From: an uncultured Christensenellaceae bacterium
GTDB lineage: Bacteria > Bacillota > Clostridia > Christensenellales > Christensenellaceae
Direction of reading: 5' to 3'
Assembly (NCBI GenBank): GCA_934373295.1
Contig: CAKROK010000025.1
Coordinates: forward strand, 1 to 27,043
DNA: 27,043 nt
Part shown: in pieces, positions 8,651-14,815 of the stretch
Numbering within the stretch: position 1 is the first letter of the stretch
How the letters are laid out: the number at the start of each line of letters is the position of its first letter
Translations under genes and position numbers: made by a program
The notes under the pieces: generated by a model
Told to the model about the DNA's origin: nothing
What the model saw: the letters and a program-made list of their open reading frames with translations, nothing else
Databases searched by the model: none

Positions 8651-9726
8651 TAGCCCTCCTTGGCGTCAAGTACGCTGAAAATGACCTGCGCGACGTTGTT
8701 TGCGCCGTCCGTCATCCCCGAATCCTTCATATTCGCCCGCAGCTCGGGCGCCCTTTTTTCAAGCTCCAGCAGGCTGTTAAGCAGCGTTTTGGGCGTGATA
8801 TTCTCCTGATCCAGCACCATGCTGTAGCCCTTTTTCTCAAAATATCCCGCGTTTAACACCTGATCGCCTCTGGAGGACGCCGCAGGCAAGGGCACGAGCA
8901 GCGCGGGCAGACCAAGCGCCAAAATCTCAAAGATGGCGTTCGCTCCTGCGCGGGACAGCATCATATCCGCCGCCGCAAACACGTCGGGCAGCTCCTCGGA
9001 GATATATTCAAACTGAACATAGCCTTCCTTATTGATATCGGGATTGAGCTTTCCCTTTCCGCGAATGTGCGCTATTTCAAAGTTCTTTAAAAGCTCGTCT
9101 ATAGAGGCATCTACCGCCTCATTCACAGCCTGTGCGCCCAGGCTGCCGCCCATTATGAGCAGCACGGGCTTTTTGCCGGAAAGTCCCAAAAAATCCAATC
9201 CCTTTTGCCTGTCTCCCGAAAGCAGCTCCCTGCGCACGGGTGCGCCCGTAACGACGCTCTTTTCGCCCTCGATATGCTTTTGCGTCGCCTCAAATGACAC
9301 GCAAACCCTGCTCGCCTTGGGTATGCAAAGGCGGTTCGCGAGCCCGGGAGTGTAGTCGCTCTCATGCAGCACCACGGGTATCTTTTTTGATTTCGCCGCG
9401 AACACCACAGGGACCGTCACAAACCCGCCCTTTGAAAACACGAGCGCGGGCTTTTCAGCTTTCATTATCTTTTTCGCCTGAAAATATCCGGCGATTATCT
9501 TAAACGGATCGGAGAAATTTTTAAGGCTGAAATATCTGCGCAGCTTGCCCGCGCTTATCGGATAGTATTTTATCCCGGCTTCAGTTATTATCTCCCTCTC
9601 TATGCCGTTTTTCGTGCCGACATAGACCACCTCACAGCCGCGCTTTTCAAGATACGGGATAAGCGCGAGGTTGGGCGTGCAGTGCCCCGCCGTTCCGCCG
9701 CCTGTGAGCAGTATTTTCTCATTCAT
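8650..9726 (-). CDS. murG: UDP-N-acetylglucosamine--undecaprenyl-PP-MurNAc-pentapeptide GlcNAc transferase
   Basis: 358 residues from ATG 9726; an in-frame GTG at 9735 with AAGGA eight bases upstream would add three residues and cannot be excluded. I prefer the ATG because AGGTGG lies five bases upstream and homologues start close to KILLTGGGTAGH. MurG (GT28, GT-B fold) converts lipid I to lipid II on the cytoplasmic face of the membrane. Visible motifs are the glycine loop GGGTAGHCTPN, SKGGFVTVP, HESDYTPGLANR, GGSLGAQAVN and the donor-binding AGANAIFEILALGLPALLVP region. It is the first gene of a four-gene operon; no other mur genes are nearby, so it sits outside the usual dcw cluster. Confidence 0.96.
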   Translation of the reverse strand: MNEKILLTGGGTAGHCTPNLALIPYLEKRGCEVVYVGTKNGIEREIITEAGIKYYPISAGKLRRYFSLKNFSDPFKIIAGYFQAKKIMKAEKPALVFSKGGFVTVPVVFAAKSKKIPVVLHESDYTPGLANRLCIPKASRVCVSFEATQKHIEGEKSVVTGAPVRRELLSGDRQKGLDFLGLSGKKPVLLIMGGSLGAQAVNEAVDASIDELLKNFEIAHIRGKGKLNPDINKEGYVQFEYISEELPDVFAAADMMLSRAGANAIFEILALGLPALLVPLPAASSRGDQVLNAGYFEKKGYSMVLDQENITPKTLLNSLLELEKRAPELRANMKDSGMTDGANNVAQVIFSVLDAKEG

Positions 9727-9816
9727 CTTTTCCACCTCATCGTTCCTTTCGGCAAATCATTCCGCTCAATAATATGCTCCTGCAAAAGGAACTGTCACCG
9801 AACTTGTTGATATTTT

Positions 9817-9845
9817 ATTATACAACTTTATCGCGCCGATGACAA
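9817..9845 (-). promoter_or_regulatory. Sigma-A-type promoter of the murG operon
   Basis: Read on the minus strand, TTGTCA (9845-9840), a 17-nt spacer and TATAAT (9822-9817). Only one base departs from consensus and the spacing is ideal. The leader to murG would be about 85 nt. Confidence 0.8.
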
Positions 9846-9918
9846 GGAAAAGAAAGAGATGGTTTTTGGCCGGGTTTTTGCAAGGAGTAAATAGGTAGGT
9901 AAGGTGAAGTCAAAGGTT

Positions 9919-9936
9919 GCTTTGCTTGCGCAAAGC
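9919..9936. repeat. Small hairpin at the left edge of modular repeat, locus 1
   Basis: GCTTTGC/GCAAAGC with loop TTGC, followed by CTCCATTATA. The same module occurs at 22302-22318 with loop TTC and the same downstream CTCCATTATA. Confidence 0.75.
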
Positions 9937-9950
9937 TCCATTATATGTGC

Positions 9951-10088
9951 GCGCGGCGCAGCTTTCAAAAGCGAAACGGCTCCCGCCGTTTCATGCTTGA
10001 AAGTGCCCGCCCCAGCCCCGCCCCCGCCTTTGGCGGGGCTGGGGCGGGCTTAGTTTTTGCGGCTACGCCACAAAAACCTGCGCCGCGC
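9951..10088. repeat. Cloverleaf-like palindromic repeat, locus 1
   Basis: A closed structure. The outer stem GCGCGGCGCAG (9951-9961) pairs perfectly with CTGCGCCGCGC (10078-10088). It encloses three hairpins in tandem. Arm A (9962-10003) has CTTTC, AAGC and GAAACGGC paired with GCCGTTTC, GCTT and GAAAG. Arm B (10005-10049) is an 18-bp perfect GC-rich stem with a 9-nt loop. Arm C (10054-10076) has TTTTTG and GGC paired with GCC and CAAAAA. The same order of arms, with different but still complementary stem sequences, is found at 26930-27038. No coding potential. The strand is undecidable from symmetry. Confidence 0.8.
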
Positions 10089-10090
10089 CT

Positions 10091-10124
10091 CATCGGCAAG
10101 CTCGCTTTATAATCGGAGGGCAAG
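10091..10124. repeat. Flanking module CATCGGCAAGCTCGC... of the modular repeat
   Basis: A 34-bp segment containing CATCGGCAAGCTCGCTTTAT and ending GGAGGGCAAG. A direct, shorter copy lies at 22395-22419, and an inverted copy with few mismatches at 26892-26925. At locus 1 it is to the right of the cloverleaf and at locus 3 to the left, so modules are combined in different ways. Confidence 0.75.
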
Positions 10125-10146
10125 ACGTTTGAGATAGGTATAATCC

Positions 10147-10180
10147 ATCTCTTTTGGCGGTTTGCCGCGCCAAAAGAGAT
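10147..10180. repeat. Hairpin with conserved GGTTTGCCGC loop, copy 1
   Basis: ATCTCTTTTGGC (10147-10158) pairs perfectly with GCCAAAAGAGAT (10169-10180) around the loop GGTTTGCCGC. The copy at 22451-22480 keeps the loop (AGTTTGCCGC) and the flanking ATACCT but has a different, still perfect stem. This is compensatory change. Confidence 0.75.
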
Positions 10181-10226
10181 ACCTTATTATTAGTTCGATT
10201 TTTCGCATCATAATCGTATTTTGCTA

Positions 10227-10255
10227 TTGATTTATTTGGGAGAGTATTGTATTCT
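10227..10255 (+). promoter_or_regulatory. Candidate promoter of the holin-like toxin mRNA
   Basis: TTGATT (10227-10232), a 17-nt spacer and TATTCT (10250-10255). The -10 is weak, and TATAAA at 10255-10260 is an alternative at poor spacing. The leader would be ~100 nt, as is usual for type I toxins. Confidence 0.45.
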
Positions 10256-10280
10256 ATAAATGGTACGAGTTTTCTTGTAT

Positions 10281-10314
10281 TGGCGTTGCCAATAACACGG
10301 TAGGCGGTCGACCC
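10281..10314 (+). promoter_or_regulatory. Toxin mRNA 5' leader segment complementary to its own 3' tail
   Basis: GGCGTTGCC (10281-10289) is the exact inverse complement of GGCAACGCC (10515-10523). GGTCGACC in the leader (near 10307-10314) pairs, with one wobble, with GGTTGACC (about 10500-10507). The mRNA could therefore close on itself end to end, as known for hok and aapA1 toxin mRNAs, keeping the toxin ribosome site inaccessible. Confidence 0.55.
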
Positions 10315-10364
10315 CAATTCATTGTTCCTCCTAAAATTAAGAATAATGAGAGGGGGCTGGGAAT

Positions 10365-10454
10365 ATGAGTTTCAGTGATATAATTGAATTGCTTATGTTT
10401 CTCGTTGCTTTTGCCGCTCTTATTAAAGAGTGGGATAGAGACAACAAAAAATAA
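10365..10454 (+). CDS. Small holin-like toxin peptide of a type I toxin-antitoxin locus
   Basis: ATG 10365 to TAA 10454 encodes 29 residues: a short polar start (MSFSDIIE), one membrane-spanning helix (LLMFLVAFAALI) and a charged tail KEWDRDNKK. This layout is that of the Firmicutes holin-like toxin family related to TxpA/BsrG-type peptides, which insert in the membrane. A purine-rich site AGAGGGGG lies about ten bases before the ATG; CCTCCT upstream (10327-10332) could pair with it and mask it. The gene is overlapped at its 3' end by a convergent antisense RNA with a near-consensus promoter, and the stop lies in the stem of a bidirectional terminator. Assignment rests on layout and size, not on a database match. 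Confidence 0.75.
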   Translation: MSFSDIIELLMFLVAFAALIKEWDRDNKK

Positions 10455-10529
10455 CCGCCAACATTCCAACTTTGAACGGTTATTTTAATTAACTCTAAAG
10501 GTTGACCGTCTATCGGCAACGCCACCTTT
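10446..10529 (-). ncRNA. Antisense RNA antitoxin of the holin-like toxin
   Basis: A transcript starting near 10529 on the minus strand from the promoter at 10536-10564 would run about 80 nt over the 3' tail and last codons of the toxin mRNA and stop at the terminator above. Its 5' part forms a hairpin: TAAAGG, TTG and CCG pair with CGG, CAA and CCTTTA across 10495-10530. The convergent, 3'-overlapping geometry is that of the TxpA/RatA and BsrG/SR4 pairs. The exact ends are inferred. Confidence 0.65.
10447..10485. terminator. Bidirectional terminator in the toxin/antitoxin overlap
   Basis: AAAATAACCG (overlapping the toxin stop) pairs with CGGTTATTTT about 18 bases further on. On the minus strand it ends in TTTTTTG and would terminate the antisense RNA inside the toxin 3' end; on the plus strand it ends in TTTTAATT. 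Confidence 0.7.
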
Positions 10530-10535
10530 ATCTTT
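10496..10535 (+). terminator. Probable distal terminator of the toxin mRNA
   Basis: TAAAGG, TTG and CCG pair with CGG, CAA and CCTTTA (bulges in the middle). The hairpin is followed by the T-rich tract TCTTTATTATATTATG on the plus strand. Read to here, the mRNA contains the full target of the antisense RNA. Confidence 0.5.
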
Positions 10536-10564
10536 ATTATATTATGCAGACCCCCTAAAGTCAA
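10536..10564 (-). promoter_or_regulatory. Strong promoter of the antisense antitoxin RNA
   Basis: On the minus strand TTGACT (10564-10559), 17-nt spacer, TATAAT (10541-10536). This is the strongest sigma-A promoter in the window and has no minus-strand coding gene to serve: the next 700 bases on that strand hold no gene. It is far stronger than the toxin promoter, as expected for an antitoxin. Confidence 0.85.
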
Positions 10565-10592
10565 TACTCGAAAAAATTATGTTCTAAACATT

Positions 10593-12908
10593 TCACGCCG
10601 CCGTCACCCTCGATACTATCACCGTCAGGTCGTCCTTCGCCGCGCCGCCGCTCGAGATTATCGTCTCGCGTATTATTCTGTCCGCAATGCTCTTTACATT
10701 GTCCGCCTTGGCGCTGCGCGTTATCCTCTCATACAGCGCGTTGTCGTTAAGCTCCGCCTCCGCCACGCCGTCCGAGAACAGTATGACGAGGTCGCCCTCC
10801 TCTAACTTCACGTTGTGCTCCTGCGGCTCACATTCCTCCAATATCCCCAGCGGAAGCGCCCCCGCGCACAGCTTATGCACTTTATCCCCGCTTATCACAT
10901 ATGAATGCGGCGCGCCTATTTTGGTAAATTTGGCGTTCGCGTCCCGTAGGTTCACTATGCACATATCCAGCGCGGAGAAAACCTCATCCGACGAGGATAA
11001 CAGCATGAGCTTGTTCACCATGTTGAGCACGCTCTTTTCGTCAAATCCGGCGCAGTAGTAGTCCTCTATCAAATTCGCCGCAGCGAAGCTCTCCCTCTGC
11101 GCGCGCTCTCCGCTACCCATGCCGTCGCATATTAGCAGCATATATCTGCCGTCCGGAAGCGGTTTTAGCGAATACGTGTCGCCTGACACCACGCTGCCCT
11201 CTTTTGTCGCACGGGCGACCGCCGTCTTTAACGCAATGCTCCTTGCGCGAGTGTATTTCAGTGCGCATAGGCCCGTGCCGCATACGGGCTTGTTCTCCAT
11301 GCTCATCTCACATCCGCACACCTCCGAGACCGTCTTTTTCACGCAGCTCATGCACGTTCCCCGTCCGCCGCAGTTCTTTATGCGCAGCTCGACGCGCACG
11401 TCCTCCCCCGTCTTGGTGACGGTCACGTCGCGCACGTCTCTTCCCAGCTTGTCGAGCGCCACTGCAAGCTCGTTTTCCGCGTTTTCATCCACCTCCATCT
11501 CTTTTGAGACGTCCTCCTCCAGCTTTTCAAGCGCGTTTGAAAGTCCGGCGAGCTGCTCCGCGATGGCCGAGCGGCTCTCCATCACCTTGTCCTCCCAACG
11601 CGCGCCCAGCGAGTATTCGTTAAACACGGAATTTAACGTAAATATGAGCTTTTTAGGCTTTATGCACCGCGTGATATAGTCTCTTGTCATGTCCTTTTCG
11701 ACTATCTTCCCCGCGACGCGGTATCTGTTGTACATCTGCTGCATGAACGCATACGTCCCGTCAAACTGTTTATCCCAGCAAAGCTCGTAGTTCTCGCATT
11801 TTACGCAGCAGCGCTCCGGTATGTTCGCCACGGCGTACTGCATTCCCGAGCGCCTTCTCGCCTCCGCCGAGCCCTTGAACGTGCGCGCCGCGCTCTTTAA
11901 TACGCGCGACATGTCCTTTATCCTGCCCTGTGATAGCTCGTTGAATCTCTTTTGAGTGAGCGCGAGCGTGTTCTTCCTGTTCGCCGCGCCGTCCATGACC
12001 GCCCGCAATCTTTCATATGCCCTTTGCGGTATTATGCAGAACAGCCCCGCGGCTATGCCCACCTCCGCGAGCACGGTTATTTCCGCCCCCAGCGCGGCTA
12101 TGCATATGAGCGCCCCCGCCGTATATACCCCCGCAAACACGGGCTTTATCAGCTTTTTAAACAGTCCGGATACTGCGGCGCATATTACGGGTATCACGCA
12201 CGCCTGCGTCTCGACCCCCGCCGTCATGCATGCAAGCGCGCAAAACGCACCCACCAGCGCGCCCCTCGCCGCACCCGCGCAATACGCCGCGCAGATGCAG
12301 ATAAACGCCGCCGCTATGCCTATTATGCGGATGCCCGCCACGCCCGCCTCCCCTATTCCGGCTAAGCATATCACCGCAAAAAAGCTCACGGAAAGCAGCT
12401 CTATCTCGCTCAATATCCGCCGCATCTTCGCCTGGGATATCAGCTTTATCACCACTGAAAATATCAGCGTACAGAGCAGGCATATCACGACCTCGCCCGC
12501 CGTATAAGCAAAGCTCAACAGCACCGTGCTCTTAAAGATCGCCGCGGATATGAAGCACGCCGCGGACACTATCACGGCGACTGCGGCCCTGCGCGGGCGA
12601 ATATGTATTATTCGTAATATTATAAAACACACGCATATTATGGATAATGCGCAGAAATTGTATTCGGGAAAAGTCAGCTCGCCTATTGCAGTGCATAGCG
12701 AGGCATACACCCCCGCCATGGCTATAAACGGGTCTATCGCCTTTTCATGCGAAAAACAGGCTATTAAAAGCGCCGTTCCGAATGGGTGCATCTCCCCCGC
12801 GATGCTCACCCTGCCTATTAAAAACGAAGATAAAAGCACAAAGGATAGATAGAATAAGGTGCGTCGAGAAACTGCCGCGCGCCTTACGTTTTTCTGTTCA
12901 ACAGTCAT
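10593..12908 (-). CDS. spoIIE: Stage II sporulation protein E (SpoIIE-type PP2C phosphatase)
   Basis: 771 residues. The N-terminal ~300 residues contain about ten membrane segments. A helical regulatory region follows, including a CVKCENYELCWDK segment and a second Cys-rich stretch near 510-550. The C-terminal PP2C/SpoIIE phosphatase domain spans ~562-771, with metal-site motifs CDGMGSGE (594-601), SDGVAEAE (711-718) and KDDLTVIV (758-765). SpoIIE sits at the polar septum and dephosphorylates SpoIIAA, releasing sigma-F in the forespore. The start is supported by GGAGG ten bases upstream. It is monocistronic here: the flanks are non-coding. Its presence marks the organism as a likely spore former. 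Length and domain order match the family. Confidence 0.95.
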   Translation of the reverse strand: MTVEQKNVRRAAVSRRTLFYLSFVLLSSFLIGRVSIAGEMHPFGTALLIACFSHEKAIDPFIAMAGVYASLCTAIGELTFPEYNFCALSIICVCFIILRIIHIRPRRAAVAVIVSAACFISAAIFKSTVLLSFAYTAGEVVICLLCTLIFSVVIKLISQAKMRRILSEIELLSVSFFAVICLAGIGEAGVAGIRIIGIAAAFICICAAYCAGAARGALVGAFCALACMTAGVETQACVIPVICAAVSGLFKKLIKPVFAGVYTAGALICIAALGAEITVLAEVGIAAGLFCIIPQRAYERLRAVMDGAANRKNTLALTQKRFNELSQGRIKDMSRVLKSAARTFKGSAEARRRSGMQYAVANIPERCCVKCENYELCWDKQFDGTYAFMQQMYNRYRVAGKIVEKDMTRDYITRCIKPKKLIFTLNSVFNEYSLGARWEDKVMESRSAIAEQLAGLSNALEKLEEDVSKEMEVDENAENELAVALDKLGRDVRDVTVTKTGEDVRVELRIKNCGGRGTCMSCVKKTVSEVCGCEMSMENKPVCGTGLCALKYTRARSIALKTAVARATKEGSVVSGDTYSLKPLPDGRYMLLICDGMGSGERAQRESFAAANLIEDYYCAGFDEKSVLNMVNKLMLLSSSDEVFSALDMCIVNLRDANAKFTKIGAPHSYVISGDKVHKLCAGALPLGILEECEPQEHNVKLEEGDLVILFSDGVAEAELNDNALYERITRSAKADNVKSIADRIIRETIISSGGAAKDDLTVIVSRVTAA

Positions 12909-12966
12909 TATATGTCATCCTCCAATAAAAGATGACTATATTATTACAAAATAAAAGCGCGACGTA

Positions 12967-12973
12967 TGTCGAG
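12967..12973 (+). promoter_or_regulatory. Possible Spo0A box upstream of spoIIE
   Basis: TGTCGAG differs by one base from the Spo0A core TGTCGAA and lies ~60 bp upstream of the spoIIE start. Spo0A activates spoIIE in Bacillus. A single 7-mer is weak evidence. Confidence 0.25.
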
Positions 12974-13200
12974 CCGTGTACCCTCATAATGTAGAATAGT
13001 GACTGCTTTTGGCGAAATAATTTTTAGGTGCATCAGCTTGTCAAAAAAACATTTTTGAGCTTACATGCAGTCTTTTAAACTATACCGCATAAAGTACATT
13101 AAAAACAGGCTGCCTAATTTTTTTGTCTAGCTTTGGCTAAGTTCCCTAAAACAATCCTTTTATGTTAGCGAATCACTTTCAACCGCCACTCAAGAAGAAA

Positions 13201-13423
13201 CCGATTTTTCGTCATTTTTCGAGCGAGGCGCGTAAGAAGTACTTAGAGTACGTCGCACAAGCCGAGTCGAAATTAGGCTCCCAAAAAAGTGGTAGCGCAA
13301 GCGAGCTTTTTTGGGAAAGAGGAGCAGCAACGTTATTAGTCGTTGTAGGCGCGTTTACGCGGCTGCATGACAATATCGTTTGCTGCGACGAAGGCGGAAG
13401 GGCGGGATTTTTTGACAGTCTGA
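13201..13423. repeat. Long direct repeat, copy A
   Basis: A 223-bp segment from CCGATTTTTCGTC to TTGACAGTCTGA, about 85% identical to copy B (13867-14090). It contains the hairpin CCCAAAAAAG/CTTTTTTGGG around a conserved GCGCAAGCGAG interior, and CAACG/CGTTG. The expected left terminal repeat CAGACTGTC is missing next to it; a similar CAGGCTGCCTAA lies at 13107, as if the left end was enlarged or rearranged. Translations across it are non-coding in character. Confidence 0.85.
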
Positions 13424-13426
13424 AAT

Positions 13427-13647
13427 GTCTTTAACGGCGGCTGACCTGGTCTTTGCCCCCTCACTCGCCGCCCGGGAGTCTCGCTCATAGCGCACCCGCG
13501 CCCCCACTAATGCTCCTCTCGCCCATATAAGGACGGACGGACTTACATCTAAACCGCACCATGCTCACAGGGGCTTTGCCCTGCTTACGAGGATCGTTTT
13601 GCCTGCGACTGGCGTCGACTTTCAACCACAGACCCGCCGTTAAAGAC
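13427..13647 (-). ncRNA. Candidate structured non-coding RNA (possible raiA-type RNA)
   Basis: A 221-nt unit closed by a perfect 14-bp helix: GTCTTTAACGGCGG at its 5' end and CCGCCGTTAAAGAC at its 3' end. Internal hairpins on the minus strand include CAGGG/CCCTG (near 13555), CGCT-ATG-AGCG (near 13490) and GGTCT/AGACC just inside the closing helix. A near-consensus promoter on the minus strand puts the start on the first base of the helix. The strand reads purine-rich with A-rich loops, as expected of a folded RNA. It has no ORF with a ribosome site. It lies upstream of hpf (also called raiA), where the clostridial raiA RNA motif is often found, but I cannot verify that family match. It is neither tmRNA, SRP RNA nor RNase P RNA by recognisable motifs. 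Confidence 0.6.
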
Positions 13648-13652
13648 ACTTA

Positions 13653-13681
13653 ATTATACAGCACGCATAAAAAAATAGCAA
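13653..13681 (-). promoter_or_regulatory. Promoter of the candidate structured RNA
   Basis: On the minus strand TTGCTA (13681-13676), 17-nt spacer, TATAAT (13658-13653), with the closing helix of the RNA starting six bases downstream at 13647. Confidence 0.75.
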
Positions 13682-13742
13682 ATAATTATATTTCAAAAAA
13701 GGAATTTCACCCCATGATGAAGAATTACTATAATAACAAAAG

Positions 13743-13836
13743 GTTTTCGGTGACTTTATCCGCTCGATAACCAAAAAATCGACTGATAAAATCATCTTTA
13801 AACCGAAAACAATTTTCCAAAAATATATTTTGGAAA
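13743..13836. repeat. AT-rich inverted repeats between the RNA gene and repeat copy B
   Basis: GTTTTCGGT (13743-13751) is the inverse complement of ACCGAAAAC (13802-13810). TTTCCAAAA pairs with the TTTTGGAAA just downstream (about 13814-13836). There is no gene between 13660 and 13850. Confidence 0.5.
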
Positions 13837-13850
13837 GCACATTGAAAACC

Positions 13851-14090
13851 AGACTGTCTAAAAAGCCCGATTTTTCGTCATTTTTCGAGCGAGGCAAATG
13901 AGGCGTACTTTGAGGTACGTCGATTGAGGTGAGTCGAAATAAGACTCCCGAAAAAGTGGTAGCGCAAGCGAGCTTTTTTGGGAAAGAGGAGCAGCTACGT
14001 TATTAGTCGTTGCAGGCGCGTTTACGCGGCTGCATGACAATATCGTTTGCTGCGACGAAGGCGGAAGGGCGGGATTTTTTGACGGTCTGA
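13851..14090. repeat. Long direct repeat, copy B, with terminal inverted repeats
   Basis: A 240-bp unit. Its left end CAGACTGTC-TAAAAAGCCCG and right end CGGGATTTTTTGACGGTCTG are inverse complements with few mismatches, resembling a MITE or a closed structured element. The core matches copy A. The right end lies 32 bp before the hpf start, so the element forms part of, or borders, the hpf leader. No transposase is present. Confidence 0.8.
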
Positions 14091-14122
14091 TACCGTATTC
14101 TATGAAGGGAGGCATAATATAT

Positions 14123-14665
14123 ATGCGTCTAAATGTTAAAGGCAAGGGAATGGAAGTTTCCGAATATCTGTATAACATCACCCAGAAAAAGGCGATGAAG
14201 CTGGAGAGGTACTTTAAAGCAGGCACAGAAATGACAATATTGCTCTCTATTGAACACGGAATGCACATCTGTGAGGTCACGGTGCCTTTTAAGGATGTCA
14301 TCCTGAGAGCAGAGGAGTCGTCCGGCGACATGTATAACTCCATCGACGCCGCGCTTAAAAAGCTCGAGCGAATGATAAGAAAGCATAGAACTAAGCTCGA
14401 AAAGCGCATCTATGACGGCGTTTATGACTTCACCGACACCATCTATGACTATGACGATGTCAATATCATGAATGAAGAGGACGCCGTTATCGTAAAGAGA
14501 AAGACCTTCCCCGCAAAGCCCATGGATATTGAAGAGGCCGAAATGCAGATGGAGCTGCTTGGTCATAGCTTCTTCGTATTTTTGAACAGCGAAACAAACG
14601 AGGTAAACGTCCTCTATAAGAGAAAGGACGGAAATCTGGGTCTCATCGAGCCGGAATACAACTAA
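14123..14665 (+). CDS. hpf: Ribosome hibernation promoting factor, long form
   Basis: 180 residues from ATG 14123 (MRLNVKGKG). GGGAGG at 14106-14111 is well placed for this start and argues against the in-frame ATG at 14102, which it would overlap. The N-terminal HPF/RaiA domain (1-~100) binds the decoding centre of the 30S subunit. After an acidic linker (about 105-120), the C-terminal dimerisation domain (about 122-180, VKRKTFPAKPMDIEEAEMQM then GHSFFVFLN) drives 100S ribosome formation in stationary phase. Length fits the long form of Firmicutes. It is monocistronic with a terminator downstream. Confidence 0.95.
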   Translation: MRLNVKGKGMEVSEYLYNITQKKAMKLERYFKAGTEMTILLSIEHGMHICEVTVPFKDVILRAEESSGDMYNSIDAALKKLERMIRKHRTKLEKRIYDGVYDFTDTIYDYDDVNIMNEEDAVIVKRKTFPAKPMDIEEAEMQMELLGHSFFVFLNSETNEVNVLYKRKDGNLGLIEPEYN

Positions 14666-14689
14666 ACCGAATATACAGAATATACAAAG

Positions 14690-14715
14690 GAGCGGTCAAC
14701 AGCCGCTCTTTTTTT
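14690..14715 (+). terminator. Intrinsic terminator of hpf
   Basis: GAGCGG (14690-14695) pairs with CCGCTC (14703-14708), followed by seven T. Confidence 0.9.
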
Positions 14716-14746
14716 ATTCTCTGATACAAACAAGCCTAAATGTATA

Positions 14747-14775
14747 TTGATTAACGTACAACTTTGTGATAAAAT
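14747..14775 (+). promoter_or_regulatory. Sigma-A-type promoter of the hydroxyacyl-CoA dehydrogenase gene
   Basis: TTGATT (14747-14752), 17-nt spacer, TAAAAT (14770-14775). AAGGAG precedes the ATG at 14816. Confidence 0.75.
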
Positions 14776-14815
14776 TAACTCAATAAATCTCACGATACTA
14801 TAAGGAGAATGCAAA

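Noticed and set aside
9951..10088. tRNA or tRNA-like gene, because of the cloverleaf fold
   Set aside because: Arm lengths, lack of an anticodon arm of 5+7 bases, no TTCGA-type T loop and no CCA-proximal acceptor exclude a tRNA.
10090..10564. Three minus-strand open frames of 71-75 residues over the toxin region
   Set aside because: They run through hairpins and the antisense promoter, lack ribosome sites, and overlap each other in different frames.
9736..10592. Insertion sequence with a transposase
   Set aside because: No open frame of transposase size or motif is present in any of the gene-free regions of the window.
13162..13434. A 90-residue plus-strand open frame through repeat copy A
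   Set aside because: It lies in the repeat, has no ribosome binding site, and copy B does not keep the frame; it is a by-product of palindromic repeat sequence.
13201..14090. CRISPR array
   Set aside because: There are only two long repeats, no regular short repeat-spacer pattern and no cas genes.
13851..14090. Repeat copy B as the raiA RNA itself
   Set aside because: It has a closing helix and adjoins hpf, but its near-copy elsewhere and MITE-like ends fit a dispersed repeat better; the promoter-driven unit at 13427-13647 is the better RNA candidate.
13858..14409. A 183-residue minus-strand open frame opposite hpf and repeat B
   Set aside because: It is antisense to the well-supported hpf gene and continues into non-coding repeat; no ribosome site.
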